A DNA stretch of 64,000 nt from positions 38,284 through 102,283 of the forward strand of contig USHV01000005.1 of NCBI GenBank assembly GCA_900554695.1, given 5' to 3'. The stretch comes from an uncultured Prevotella sp. Its GTDB lineage: Bacteria; Bacteroidota; Bacteroidia; Bacteroidales; Bacteroidaceae. A program made the translations under genes and the position numbers. The stretch's first letter is position 1; each line of letters opens with the position of its first letter. Of the stretch, positions 34,453-44,434 are shown piece by piece. The notes beneath the pieces are model-generated. The model had not been told where the DNA came from and did not search any database. It saw only the letters and a program-made list of their open reading frames with translations.

Positions 34453-36228
34453 ATGAAAAGAAAGAAACTAAACATCATTGCTGCCATCTCGATGATTGCG
34501 GCAGGATCGTTCATTGCCGGTGCGTGTACCGACAACGACTACGATTTCAACAACATTGACACCACTGTAGGTATCGGCGGCGACCTGACCCTTCCGGGAA
34601 GCTCCACCGACACCATCAAACTGGCAGACGTGCTCGACCTCGACAACAGCGACTGCGTGAAGGTGAGGGACAATGGCGACTACGTGTTCGAGCAGCAGGG
34701 CAGCGACATCGACGTTACCGAGATAAGGGTGGACGGATTCACCATTACAGAGGAACAGACAACCGGACAGGCGTTTGTCATCGACCTTTCAAGCCTGAGC
34801 AAGAAGAGGGCGAGAGCGCGCGTACAGTCACGTTTCTCCAACACTCAGCGCATCAGACGGTTCACCTACAACGGCCATTCCGACGACGTGGTTGGCCTCA
34901 CACGCGTGAGCATCAATCCGGCGTCGATGGACCTCAATGTGCACTTCCCACAAGGACTTAGCTCTGTAATGCCGACAATAGACAAGCTGCAACTGTTCCT
35001 GCCGAGCTATATCGTCATAGGAAGTGTGTCGGGCAACGGCAACGGAACGCTCTCGCACAGCGGCTCGGCCATCACTCTGACAGGCGTGAACACGTCGCGC
35101 GACCTCTCGCTGACGGTAACGACAGACGAGCTCGACTTCGCAAACGGCAACATGGACAACGGCAAGCTGACAATAGCCGACGGCGACATAACGCTGGACG
35201 GCGACATAGACATGAGTCTGGAGGCGACACTCAACGTCACTGGTACGCCGTCGCAGACGAGATTCGAGATAAGCAACACGTTCAATCTTGACACATTCAA
35301 GCCCGTGTCGGCAGTGGGACGATTCAGTCCTTCAATCAATCTGAACAGTCTCGGAAACGTGGAGATAAACGGTATTCCGGAGTTCCTGACCGACGGTGAC
35401 GTGCGCGCCGACCTCGACAATCCGCAGATAATGATATCCATAAACAACACGATGAACGCCACCGGACTTGTGAAAGGTACCATAACAGCCACCAAGGACG
35501 GACGCCGGACAGCAAGCGTGACGGTGCCGCAGATGACCATACACCCTGCTACAACCACCGAAATATGCATCTGCCGCAGAAAGACGGCAGAGATAGAGGC
35601 TGAATATGGCAGCAACGCATACGAAGTGCCGGAGCTCTCGACACTCATCGAAACAATACCGGACAACATCAGTTTCGACGCCGAGGCAATGGCAGACAAG
35701 ACCAAGGAGAGCGAGTTCATGCTCGACCACACCTATACCATCGCGCCGAAATACAGCGTGGAGGCACCGATAGCCTTTGCCGAGAACGCCAGCATAGTGT
35801 ATAAGGACTCGCTGGACGGATGGCACAAGGACTTGGAGGACTACGACCTGACCGACGATGCCCGCATCACCGTGACGGCGGAGATAGAGAACCGCGTGCC
35901 GGCATATCTCACTCTGACGGCCACACCTATCGACGAGAACGGCAACGACATCAGCAACGACGTGAGTGTGGAGGTGTCTGGCACCGTAATAGCATCGCCC
36001 GACGGCGAGGAATCGGCCTATACGCCGCTCACGATAAACATCACAAAGAAGACGGCCGAGGCCATGAAGAAGATAGACGGACTGCGCCTCACCATACAGG
36101 GCAAGGCCAAATCGGAGGACGGAAAGGACAGCGTGACGGGCAAGACGCTCAACTCGAAGAAGCATTTCCTCATAGCCCGCGACGTGAAAATAAAGATAAC
36201 AGGAAAAGTAATAGCCGATTTCAATTAA
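34453..36228 (+). CDS. Large surface lipoprotein of unknown function
   Basis: 591 residues from MKRKKLNIIAAISMI (34453); the longer ORF begins in the A+T-rich leader. The lipoprotein signal ends FIAGAC, followed by TDNDYDFNNIDTTVGIGG. The rest is rich in Thr, Asp, Asn and Ser with repeated beta-strand patterns and no catalytic motif that I see, suggesting tandem beta-sandwich domains. It is 22 bp upstream of a DUF5723 barrel-like protein and probably shares its transcript; the pair may form a surface complex. The exported cysteine implies anchoring in the outer membrane, perhaps facing outward (acidic residues follow the cysteine). Confidence 0.7.
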   Translation: MKRKKLNIIAAISMIAAGSFIAGACTDNDYDFNNIDTTVGIGGDLTLPGSSTDTIKLADVLDLDNSDCVKVRDNGDYVFEQQGSDIDVTEIRVDGFTITEEQTTGQAFVIDLSSLSKKRARARVQSRFSNTQRIRRFTYNGHSDDVVGLTRVSINPASMDLNVHFPQGLSSVMPTIDKLQLFLPSYIVIGSVSGNGNGTLSHSGSAITLTGVNTSRDLSLTVTTDELDFANGNMDNGKLTIADGDITLDGDIDMSLEATLNVTGTPSQTRFEISNTFNLDTFKPVSAVGRFSPSINLNSLGNVEINGIPEFLTDGDVRADLDNPQIMISINNTMNATGLVKGTITATKDGRRTASVTVPQMTIHPATTTEICICRRKTAEIEAEYGSNAYEVPELSTLIETIPDNISFDAEAMADKTKESEFMLDHTYTIAPKYSVEAPIAFAENASIVYKDSLDGWHKDLEDYDLTDDARITVTAEIENRVPAYLTLTATPIDENGNDISNDVSVEVSGTVIASPDGEESAYTPLTINITKKTAEAMKKIDGLRLTIQGKAKSEDGKDSVTGKTLNSKKHFLIARDVKIKITGKVIADFN

Positions 36229-36250
36229 CAACACCAACAAGAATCGAATT

Positions 36251-37657
36251 ATGAAAACAATATACAAGAACTTATTTACAGCCGCACTGATGGCTGTAGG
36301 ATGCAGCGCTGCGGCACAGACAATAAACTCGGCATATTTCACTGAAGACTATAAATTCCGCCACATGCTCAACCCTGCGTTCGGCAACGAGCAGAACTAT
36401 GTGTCGATACCTGCGCTCGGAAACATCAGCGTGAACACTCACGGCAACTTCGGTTACCGGGACGTGATCATGAGCAACCCGATGTATCCGTCGCTCAGCG
36501 ACAAGAAGATGACCACGTTCTTGAATCCTTACATATCCGCGGAGGACGCTCTGAGCGGCTTCAGCACCGGAAACAACCGCATAACGGGCGACGTAAGCCT
36601 GACCATTCTGTCGGCGGGCTTCAAGGCTTTCGGCGGATATAACACCATAGAGATAAACTCGCGCACGACGACGGGCGTATCGCTGCCGTACGAACTGTTC
36701 GAGTTTGCCAAGAACACCGGTAACCACAGCTACGACATAGGCGACATAAACGCACACGCGCAGTCGTTTGCCGAGATAGCCTTCGGACACTCACGCCAGA
36801 TAAACGACAAGCTGCGCCTCGGTGCCAAGCTCAAGGTGCTGGTGGGTCTGGGACGTGCCGACGTGAAGATGAGAAACATGAAGGCCGACCTTACAGCCGA
36901 AGACAAATGGACAATAACGGGCGAAGCCACGGCGGACGTGTCGATGAAAGGCTTCTCTTATGTGTCTGAGGAGAAGAAATACAACATTGAGGGCAGCGGA
37001 ACTTACGAACGTGTGAACGACGTGGATCTCGACGGCGTGGGCGTAGGCGGCTTCGGTATGGCTATAGACCTGGGTGGTGTGTACGAGATAAACGAAGACT
37101 GGACGGTAAGCGCGTCAGTACTCGACCTGGGATTCATCAGCTGGACAAACGACATGCTGGCTGAGAACAGATCGAAATCGTTTGTCTTCAATGGTTTCCA
37201 CGACGTGTCGGTGACATCCGACCGCGGCGAGGAGATAGACACAAAGGTTGACCGCTACGGCGATCAGCTGGCCGACTTCGCCAACCTTACCGACATGGGC
37301 GACAAGGGCGGACGCTCAACCGGCATCGGCGCGACAATCAACGTGGGCGCAGAATACACGCTGCCGGTATATCGCAAGGTGTCGTTCGGCGCGCTCTGCA
37401 CATCGCGCATAAACGGCGCTTACTCATGGACTGAGGGACGACTGAGTGCCAACTATGCTCCGCTGAACTGGTTGGACGGTGGCGTGAGCTTTGCTGTGAA
37501 CAGCTTCACGACAAGCATGGGATGGATACTCAACCTACATCCTAAGGGCTACAACTTCTTCATCGGAATGGACCACATACTCGGCAAGACGAGCAAGGAG
37601 ATGATTCCGTTAAGCTCTAACGCGAGCCTTACGGTAGGAATGAACATCACCTGGTAA
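36251..37657 (+). CDS. DUF5723-family outer-membrane protein
   Basis: 468 residues with a signal peptide (to about residue 23, CSAAAQ). The mature start TINSAYFTEDYKFRHMLNPAFG is the typical opening of the DUF5723 family of Bacteroidetes, which look like porin-type barrels related to the PorP/SprF or FadL-like fold. Regular alternating strands and a C-terminus ending in ASLTVGMNITW (a terminal aromatic residue) support an outer-membrane barrel. Role unknown. A terminator follows. Confidence 0.78.
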   Translation: MKTIYKNLFTAALMAVGCSAAAQTINSAYFTEDYKFRHMLNPAFGNEQNYVSIPALGNISVNTHGNFGYRDVIMSNPMYPSLSDKKMTTFLNPYISAEDALSGFSTGNNRITGDVSLTILSAGFKAFGGYNTIEINSRTTTGVSLPYELFEFAKNTGNHSYDIGDINAHAQSFAEIAFGHSRQINDKLRLGAKLKVLVGLGRADVKMRNMKADLTAEDKWTITGEATADVSMKGFSYVSEEKKYNIEGSGTYERVNDVDLDGVGVGGFGMAIDLGGVYEINEDWTVSASVLDLGFISWTNDMLAENRSKSFVFNGFHDVSVTSDRGEEIDTKVDRYGDQLADFANLTDMGDKGGRSTGIGATINVGAEYTLPVYRKVSFGALCTSRINGAYSWTEGRLSANYAPLNWLDGGVSFAVNSFTTSMGWILNLHPKGYNFFIGMDHILGKTSKEMIPLSSNASLTVGMNITW

Positions 37658-37740
37658 GCAACGGCACACCAGGCGGCAGGCCGCCGCGCACGGACCAACA
37701 AGCAACATTGCGCGGAACGGCTTGCCACAACAAATAAAAA

Positions 37741-37809
37741 AGCGGACACGCACGACGCTCCGTCACCGCAACTGCGCGGCATCAACGGTTTCGTCTGTGC
37801 GTGTCCGCT
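37741..37809 (+). terminator. Terminator of the lipoprotein-DUF5723 operon
   Basis: AGCGGACACGCAC (37741-37753) and GTGCGTGTCCGCT (37797-37809) are perfect 13-bp arms with A-rich and T-rich flanks. The loop of 43 nt is long. Confidence 0.75.
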
Positions 37810-37820
37810 TTATCTTTGAG

Positions 37821-37855
37821 CATCCTTATGGCGCCTGTTTGCCGCCATAAGGATG
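37821..37855 (-). terminator. Terminator of the S41 peptidase gene
   Basis: CATCCTTATGGCG and CGCCATAAGGATG form a 13-bp stem with a 9-nt loop, 4 bp after the stop codon of the leftward peptidase gene. Confidence 0.75.
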
Positions 37856-37859
37856 TCTG

Positions 37860-40800
37860 TTATTTCTTGACAGTCTCGAGCATCAGCTTCACTGCCTCCT
37901 CGAGCTGTTTGTCCTCACCACCGAGTTGCTGCTCAGGTGTGTTGTAAACCTCGACATCCGGTTCGAGCTCATGGTTCTCCAGATAGTTGCCTTGCATGTC
38001 TCTCACACCCACCTGAGGTATTCCGAACACGAGCGACGGGTCTATCTGAGTCTCCCACCAAACGGCAGTCATGGTACCGGGAACAGGTGCTCCGACCAGT
38101 TTTCCTATGCCGAGAGTCTTGTAAACCCACGGGAATCCGTGCGCATTTGAATAGTCATCCTCGCAGACAAGCACACAAGAAGGCTTGCACCACTTGTTGT
38201 AAGGATCGCTGCCGATGTATTGTCCGCGCGGCGCAAACTGCTGATATTCCTTTCCACTGAGCAATGTGGCGAGGTCGTCGTGCAGCCATCCACCTCCGTT
38301 GTGGCGTGTATCTACTATCACAGCCTCCTTGTTGCGGCAACGGCCGAGCAATTCGGAGTAGACCACACGGAAGCTTTCGCTATCCATTCCTTTCACATGA
38401 ACGTAGCCGATCTTGCCGCCTGACAGTTCGTCAACCTTCTTGCGGTTGTTCTCAACCCAACGCTTGTAGAGCAGATTGCGCTGTGCTCCATAGCTGATAG
38501 CCTTAACCTGCTGCTCGAAGTGTTTGCCTGTCGCCGGGTCGTAAACTGACAGCAGCACCTGCTTTCCGGCTTCTCCGGCCAACAGCGGGTAGTAATCCTC
38601 GCCGGCCTTTATCTCCTTGTTGTTTATCTTCTCTATTATGCAGCCGTTCTTTATCTTCGAGTCGGCTTTGGTGAGTGGTCCACCAGCAATCGTCTCGACA
38701 ATCTTCAGGCCGTCGCCCTCGTACGAGTTGTCGTAGAAAGCACCCAGACATGCGGTCTGCTGTGCGGCTCCGGTGCCTCCGTAACGTGCTCCGGTATGTG
38801 AGCCGTTGAGTTCGCCCAGCATTTCGGAAAGCATCTCCTGGAAGTCGTAGTTGTTGTTGATGTAAGGCAGATAGCGCGAATATATCTTCTTGTATCCTTC
38901 CCAATCAACTCCGTGGAGGTTCGGATCGTAGAACTTATCTTTGACCTGACGCCATACGTGATTGAATATATAGTCGCGCTCTTTGGCCGGACGCAGGTCG
39001 AAGTCAGCTCTGAACGATATGTTGTCCACTTTGTTTCCGTTGGTCTGAATCTTTTTCATCTGTCCTCCGGAGCACAAGTATATGTTCTCACCTTTCTTGT
39101 CCTGAATCATGTTTCCGCCTCCGATGCCCTTTATTATGAGCTTCGTGGTGTTCTCACGGAAGTTGCGTTCCCACAGATCATAGCCTCCTTCGAAAGCCGC
39201 GCAGTAGTACAGCTTGTCACCTTTCGGTGTGAGTACTGCGTCGCCCATGTTCGAAGAGTTTATCGTAAGACGCATTATCCTGTCGCGGCGGTTCTCAAGA
39301 TCGAAGGTGAGTTCCTTGTCCTTGTCGTCCTTCTTGCTCTTTTTGTCTTTGCTTTTCTTGCTGTCTTTCTTCTTGTCGCCGTCGTCTTTCTTATCGCTGT
39401 CGCCGTCTTTCTTATCGTCGGAATCCTTGTTCATGTCTTCCTCGAGGGCGAGTTCCTCTTTGTTCAGGCGGAACTTGTCGTAAGCCTCGGCATCGAAGAA
39501 CATGATGTAAGTGTCCGACTCGGCTCCCCAACTACCGTGACTGCGATATCCGGCACGGTCGGACGACCAGATCATAGCCTTGCCGTCGAGCACCCATTTA
39601 GGATTGCTGTCGGTATAACCGCTCTCTGTCAGATTGGTTACCTGGCCACTTCCGTCGGCTTTTACGAGCGCTACGTCTTCGTTGTTCCATCCTCCCACGC
39701 CTATGTAAGAAGTAAGGAACCACTTGCTGTCAGGCGACCACTGATAGTCCTGATCGCCGTCACTGTATGAATAATTGAACTTTCCGTCGAGCACCGTGCG
39801 CACTTTCCTGCTCTTGAGATTGATCACACGCAGTGTGGTACGGTTCTCAAGGAATGCCACTTCCTTGCCGTCGGGCGAGTATGCGGGCTGGAACGAGGGT
39901 TTGTCTGTCACGACAAGAGGCTCTTCCTTAATCTCCTGGGCATAGGTGAAATACTTATCCTCCTTACGCACAAGGCTGCTCTGATATATTCCCCAAACGC
40001 TGTCGCGCTCGGCAGAATATACTATTGAACGTCCGTCGGGGCTGAAATCAACATCGCGCTCCTGCTGAGGTGTGTTGGTTATCTGGCGTGTCGTCTCATA
40101 ATCCACAGACGTAACATACACATCGCCACGCACGATGAAAGCCACTTCCTTACCGTTTGGCGACACAGCCATGTCGGTTGCACCGCCCCAGAAAGTACGG
40201 TTGATGACGTCGTTCTCCACACGGTCGGTCACGATTTCCACCTTCACCTTCGACGGTTGCCCACCTTCACGCATGGTGTATATCTCTCCGTCGTAGCCAT
40301 AACACAGCATTCCGTTGTCTGCTACAGTGAGGAAACGCACCGGATTCTTGGTGTGATGAGTGAGCTGAACGCGGTTCTCACCTGACAAATCGCTTTTATA
40401 TACATTGAAACTGCCGTCCTGTTCGCTCAGATAATAATACGAGTTGCCGTCCGGAGCCCACACAGGGTTGCGGTCCTCACCGCGGAACGACGTCAGTTTC
40501 TTATACGTACGAGTAGGCCCGAGAGTGCAAAGCCAGATGTCGCGGGCTATTGACGACTGATGATGCTTGCGCCAATGGTCCTCATAACCCTTCAAATCCT
40601 GATAAAGAAGTTTGTCACCAGCCTTGTTCAAAGAGAGGTCCTGCATGACCATCGACGAGAACATTACCGGACGACCGCCATGAGTCGACACACTGTAAAT
40701 CTGCGAGAACTGACCGCTCGGGAACTGAATGTCCTTATAGTCCTGCTGTATCGATGCCGCAAAAAGCACGTGAGTGCTGTCGGCAAACGCCACAGGGATT

Positions 40801-41129
40801 TCAGTGGTTGAGTGAGTGGTGAGTCTTGTAGGCGCGCCGCCGTCACGGCTCATGATGAGAACATCGAAACTACCTTCACGGTCTGACGCGAACGCAATCT
40901 GCTTGCCGTCAGGCGACCATACCGGACGCGAGTCGTAAGCCGGATTGGTTGTGAGTTGAGTAGCACGGCCGCCACCCACCGGAACGGTGAAAATGTCACC
41001 GCAATAGGTGAAAGCGATGGTCGTCCCATCGGGAGAAATGGCCGGATAGCGCATCCATAACGGACCGTCATCGGCCTGTGCCGCACCGGTAGCAAGCAGT
41101 ACCGATGCCATTAGCAGAAGTTTTTTCAT
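37860..41129 (-). CDS. Tricorn-like S41-family peptidase
   Basis: 1089 residues. A signal peptide (to about residue 19, GAAQA) is followed by WD40/TolB-like beta-propeller repeats over roughly residues 20-690 (repeated ISPDGTTIAF, WSPDGKQIAF and FSPDGRSIVY blades). A charged insertion of Lys, Asp and Ser at about 563-607 interrupts the propeller region. Then come a core domain, a PDZ-like domain (NGCIIEKINNKEI) and an S41 catalytic domain. IVDTRHNGGGWLHDDLATLLSG and the nucleophile Ser994 in DDYSNAHGF are seen. Tricorn peptidases trim peptides; the signal peptide puts this one in the periplasm. It is monocistronic. Confidence 0.9.
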   Translation of the reverse strand: MKKLLLMASVLLATGAAQADDGPLWMRYPAISPDGTTIAFTYCGDIFTVPVGGGRATQLTTNPAYDSRPVWSPDGKQIAFASDREGSFDVLIMSRDGGAPTRLTTHSTTEIPVAFADSTHVLFAASIQQDYKDIQFPSGQFSQIYSVSTHGGRPVMFSSMVMQDLSLNKAGDKLLYQDLKGYEDHWRKHHQSSIARDIWLCTLGPTRTYKKLTSFRGEDRNPVWAPDGNSYYYLSEQDGSFNVYKSDLSGENRVQLTHHTKNPVRFLTVADNGMLCYGYDGEIYTMREGGQPSKVKVEIVTDRVENDVINRTFWGGATDMAVSPNGKEVAFIVRGDVYVTSVDYETTRQITNTPQQERDVDFSPDGRSIVYSAERDSVWGIYQSSLVRKEDKYFTYAQEIKEEPLVVTDKPSFQPAYSPDGKEVAFLENRTTLRVINLKSRKVRTVLDGKFNYSYSDGDQDYQWSPDSKWFLTSYIGVGGWNNEDVALVKADGSGQVTNLTESGYTDSNPKWVLDGKAMIWSSDRAGYRSHGSWGAESDTYIMFFDAEAYDKFRLNKEELALEEDMNKDSDDKKDGDSDKKDDGDKKKDSKKSKDKKSKKDDKDKELTFDLENRRDRIMRLTINSSNMGDAVLTPKGDKLYYCAAFEGGYDLWERNFRENTTKLIIKGIGGGNMIQDKKGENIYLCSGGQMKKIQTNGNKVDNISFRADFDLRPAKERDYIFNHVWRQVKDKFYDPNLHGVDWEGYKKIYSRYLPYINNNYDFQEMLSEMLGELNGSHTGARYGGTGAAQQTACLGAFYDNSYEGDGLKIVETIAGGPLTKADSKIKNGCIIEKINNKEIKAGEDYYPLLAGEAGKQVLLSVYDPATGKHFEQQVKAISYGAQRNLLYKRWVENNRKKVDELSGGKIGYVHVKGMDSESFRVVYSELLGRCRNKEAVIVDTRHNGGGWLHDDLATLLSGKEYQQFAPRGQYIGSDPYNKWCKPSCVLVCEDDYSNAHGFPWVYKTLGIGKLVGAPVPGTMTAVWWETQIDPSLVFGIPQVGVRDMQGNYLENHELEPDVEVYNTPEQQLGGEDKQLEEAVKLMLETVKK

Positions 41130-41556
41130 ACCTTATATAATTTATAATAATGTCCTTTCACCGCTTATAAACCGTCGCGCTCCGCGTTCCGGCAGATGAT
41201 GTTCAGAAGCACATCATAAAACATCACCACAGTGTATGATAATAATTAAATAACAGCTACGAATATCAAATCACAGCAAAATTACGCAATTTTTCTCTTT
41301 TTGAATACTTTTTGTCACACTTTTCGTGAAATAGTTATCCCATTATCGTGACATCAACACAACCATATCACTATATATAAAAGCCATGACCGGCACACGA
41401 AAAGATTGATAACGCCCGACGGAAAAAGCACAAACATCGCACGAAGAAAAGGCCGACATGGCACGACAAGCACCAAATTGTTGGTGCAAAAGCACGCTTA
41501 ATCCGAACATTTTATGTAAGTTTGCAACACATTATTTCTATAATAACAGATAAGTC
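41130..41556. promoter_or_regulatory. Divergent promoter region with a perfect palindrome before murF
   Basis: 427 bp between divergent genes. On the plus strand TAAGTTTG (41517-41524) can be the murF -7 box. On the minus strand TAATTTTG (41277-41284) can serve the peptidase gene. Neither has a convincing -33. A perfect inverted repeat GCACCAA-ATTG-TTGGTGC lies at 41470-41487, about 30 bp upstream of the murF -7 box, placed like an activator or repressor site. Confidence 0.5.
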
Positions 41557-42852
41557 ATGGATATAGAACGTCTGTACAGATTATTTTCAGAACATCAGGT
41601 TGTCACAACCGACAGCCGCGACTGCCCCGAAGGCTCCATTTTCTTCGCCCTGAAGGGAGAATCATTCGACGGAAACAAGTTTGCTGAAAGCGCCCTGCAG
41701 AAGGGTTGCTCGTACGCCGTGATAGACGAACCGGAGTATGCCCGCGACGAGAGATATATCGTCGTGGACGACACGCTTGCCACACTCAAGCTGCTGGCAC
41801 GCCACCATCGCCGCCAGTTCGACATCCCCGTAATAGGCATAACGGGCACTAACGGCAAGACAACGACCAAGGAACTCGTGGCAGCAGTGCTGTCAAAGAA
41901 ATACAACGTACTCTACACGCAGGGCAACTTCAACAACGACATAGGTGTGCCGAAGACTTTGCTGCGTCTGAAGAAGGAGCACGAGATAGCCGTAATAGAG
42001 ATGGGCGCAAGCCATCCCGGCGACATAAAGACGCTCGTAGAGACCGTAGAGCCCGACTACGGACTGATAACCAACGTGGGAAAAGCCCATCTGCAGGGTT
42101 TCGGATCGTTCGAAGGAGTGATCAAGACAAAGGGAGAGCTTTACGACTTCCTGCGCCAGCGCAAAGGCTCCAAGGTGTTCATAGACGCCGGAAACGAGCA
42201 TCTTGCAGGAATATCACACGGCCTCGACCTCATAAAATACGCATGCTCACCGATGCCCGGACTCTATGTCGAGGGCCACGTAGTTTTGTGTGCGCCGCTG
42301 CTCTGCTTCGAATGGCGCAAGGGTGAAGGCCCGTGGCATGAGGTGTCAACGCATCTTATCGGCACATACAACCTCTGCAACATGCTCGCGGCAGCCAGTG
42401 TCGGACTCTACTTCGGTGTCAGCGAGGACGCCGTGAGCGAGGCTTTGGCAGGATATGTTCCGAGCAACAACCGCTCACAGCTCGAAAGCACGGAGCACAA
42501 CAAGCTGATTGTGGATGCCTACAACGCCAACCCTACGAGCATGGCAGCCGCAATACAGAACTTCCGCGACATGCAGGTGAGCCACAAGATGGCAATCCTC
42601 GGCGACATGAGAGAGCTGGGTGACTCGTCTGAAGAGGAGCATCAGAAGGTGGCAGACATGCTGAAGGACGCCGGATTTGACACCGTATGGCTTGTCGGCG
42701 AGGAGTTCAGCAAGACACGATGCGACTTCCGCAAGTTTGCCAACGCCGACGAAGTGAAGGAAGAACTGAGCAAGAACAGGCCCGAAGGCCAGTACATACT
42801 GATAAAAGGAAGCAACGGAATGAAGCTCTATCAGCTTCCCGAACTGCTGTAA
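41557..42852 (+). CDS. murF: UDP-N-acetylmuramoyl-tripeptide--D-alanyl-D-alanine ligase
   Basis: 431 residues. A Mur ligase that adds D-Ala-D-Ala to the UDP-MurNAc tripeptide in the cytoplasm, the last soluble precursor step. The N-terminal domain shows VTTDSRDCPEGSIFFALKGESFDGN, the ATP-binding P-loop is ITGTNGKTTTKE, then AVIEMGASHPGDI, and the C-terminal domain carries VDAYNANPTSM and GDMRELG. The other mur genes are elsewhere; murF stands alone here, facing the MATE gene. The two 3' ends overlap by 22 bp. Confidence 0.95.
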   Translation: MDIERLYRLFSEHQVVTTDSRDCPEGSIFFALKGESFDGNKFAESALQKGCSYAVIDEPEYARDERYIVVDDTLATLKLLARHHRRQFDIPVIGITGTNGKTTTKELVAAVLSKKYNVLYTQGNFNNDIGVPKTLLRLKKEHEIAVIEMGASHPGDIKTLVETVEPDYGLITNVGKAHLQGFGSFEGVIKTKGELYDFLRQRKGSKVFIDAGNEHLAGISHGLDLIKYACSPMPGLYVEGHVVLCAPLLCFEWRKGEGPWHEVSTHLIGTYNLCNMLAAASVGLYFGVSEDAVSEALAGYVPSNNRSQLESTEHNKLIVDAYNANPTSMAAAIQNFRDMQVSHKMAILGDMRELGDSSEEEHQKVADMLKDAGFDTVWLVGEEFSKTRCDFRKFANADEVKEELSKNRPEGQYILIKGSNGMKLYQLPELL

Positions 42853-44177
42853 GAACGCCTGAACCGCAGCCACATCATCACCCCGGCTGCGGTCAGCCCG
42901 AACGGGAACGCCATCCAGATGCCTACAAGTCCCATGCCGAGAACGAATCCACAGAAATAGCCTACGGGCAGCGAGACGACAAAATAGGCAATGAAGGCTA
43001 TGACCATGAGAAACTTTACGTCGGACGTTCCGCGCAAAGCGTTGGCGAAGGTAATCTGAAGTCCGTCACCAAACTGATAGATAAGAAACGGAACCATGAG
43101 CGACACCACCGACGAAGCGACAGCCTCACTGTCCGTGAACCAGCCGCCAAGATGATGGCGCAGACAGAATACCGCGCCAGACAACACTATCTCCAGAGCT
43201 ACCATAAGACGGAAACCGGCACCCACCGTAAGGCGGACGCCCTCACGGTCGTGCTGTCCGTGAAAACTGCTAACACGTATGGCGACAGCCGCTCCGAGGC
43301 CGTAATAAATCATGAACGTGAACTGCGAGATGGTGAGCATCACCTGATGCGACGCCAGAGCCACCGTGCCCAGCCATCCCACCATGACCACACTCAGGCT
43401 AAACGAGGCTGTCTCCATGCCCATCTGCAGCGCCACGGGCCAGCCGAGAGCATTGAGACGCCTGACCAACCCGCGCGACCAGCCCAGCCCGATGAAGCCC
43501 GCACGATAGCGACGGTAGCGTCGGGAGCGGGCAAAGATGACCATAAAGACCACCACCATCATTATTCTTGAGAACAGGGTGCTTATGCCTGCGCCCAGAA
43601 GACCGAGCTCCGGCAGCCCCATCTTGCCGTATATGAGCAGATAGTTGCCTAAGATGTTGAGCATGTTTCCACCGAGCAGAATCCACATAGACACACGTGT
43701 GTCGGTGATGCCGTCGGCAAACTGCTTGAAGGCATTGAAGAGCATGACAAACAGCAGCGACACTATGAGCACGAGAAAATAGGGCCGTATGAGCGGCAGA
43801 AGCTCCACGGGCTGCCCCATGCGCCCCACATTGAAATAGACAGCAAGCATGAGCGCCGACATGAGCACGGCCACCATGGCATTTGAAAGCAGGCTGCAAC
43901 GCAGCGCCTGACCTGCCTGTGCCTTGTGTCCCGTGCCGAAAAGAGCACCCACGACGGGCGTCAGTCCGTAGGAGAAGCCCGTTCCGAAGATGATGACCAT
44001 GTTCATGATGTTGTTCACAAACGACGCCGCGCCCAGATCCACCGTACTGTGATGGCCCACCATCATGGTGTCGGCAAATCCGAGCACAATCATCCCCAGC
44101 TGCCCTATCATAATGGGCAGCCCGACGGAAAGCAGCGACCTGTAGTGCCGCATGTATCTTGTGTCAGTGAGATTCAT
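42831..44177 (-). CDS. MATE-family efflux transporter
   Basis: 448 residues with twelve predicted membrane helices in two homologous halves, the MATE (NorM/DinF-type) layout. Conserved early features are LPIMIGQLGMIVLGFADTMMVGHHSTVDLGAASF. MATE proteins export cationic compounds using Na+ or H+ gradients; the substrate is unknown. A run of Ser and Gly ends the protein (RRSYSSSGS). The 3' end overlaps the convergent murF gene by 22 bp, so antisense interference is possible. Confidence 0.9.
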   Translation of the reverse strand: MNLTDTRYMRHYRSLLSVGLPIMIGQLGMIVLGFADTMMVGHHSTVDLGAASFVNNIMNMVIIFGTGFSYGLTPVVGALFGTGHKAQAGQALRCSLLSNAMVAVLMSALMLAVYFNVGRMGQPVELLPLIRPYFLVLIVSLLFVMLFNAFKQFADGITDTRVSMWILLGGNMLNILGNYLLIYGKMGLPELGLLGAGISTLFSRIMMVVVFMVIFARSRRYRRYRAGFIGLGWSRGLVRRLNALGWPVALQMGMETASFSLSVVMVGWLGTVALASHQVMLTISQFTFMIYYGLGAAVAIRVSSFHGQHDREGVRLTVGAGFRLMVALEIVLSGAVFCLRHHLGGWFTDSEAVASSVVSLMVPFLIYQFGDGLQITFANALRGTSDVKFLMVIAFIAYFVVSLPVGYFCGFVLGMGLVGIWMAFPFGLTAAGVMMWLRFRRSYSSSGS

Positions 44178-44257
44178 TGTCAGTCATTGTGCATGCCTGC
44201 ATCCGTCACACTGAGCAGCGTGTCATGCCACGCCCCATCCACGAAGCGACGGTGAGA

Positions 44258-44434
44258 TCACCAGAAGCGGTTGGCGGCGGAGTCGTACTCGAAACCTGCC
44301 GAGTGGAGCTTGCAAATAATGGCTTTCTTGTCAACGTCCATGTCCTCACACAGACTGTCGAGCGACGCATAACTGTCTCTCAGTTTCATGTTGATGACGC
44401 TGAACAGCATCATCGGATCTTCAGGCAAATTCAT
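44258..44434 (-). CDS. DUF4250 protein
   Basis: 58 residues from MNLPEDPMML (44434; an ATG one codon earlier is possible, while the longer ORF start at 44515 precedes the family motif). The pattern NLPEDPMMLFSVINMKLRD-x-YASLDSLCEDMDVD matches the DUF4250 family of small soluble proteins, whose second half resembles a helix-turn-helix. Function unknown. It is 80 bp upstream of the MATE gene in the same direction and could be co-transcribed. CAAAGATA at 44513-44520 (minus-strand TATCTTTG) gives a plausible -7 box. Confidence 0.75.
   Translation of the reverse strand: MNLPEDPMMLFSVINMKLRDSYASLDSLCEDMDVDKKAIICKLHSAGFEYDSAANRFW

Noticed and set aside
35332..36342. 336-codon minus-strand ORF opposite the lipoprotein gene
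   Set aside because: It spans the end of one real gene and the start of the next, and its Val/Arg/Cys/Tyr-rich composition marks an antisense shadow.
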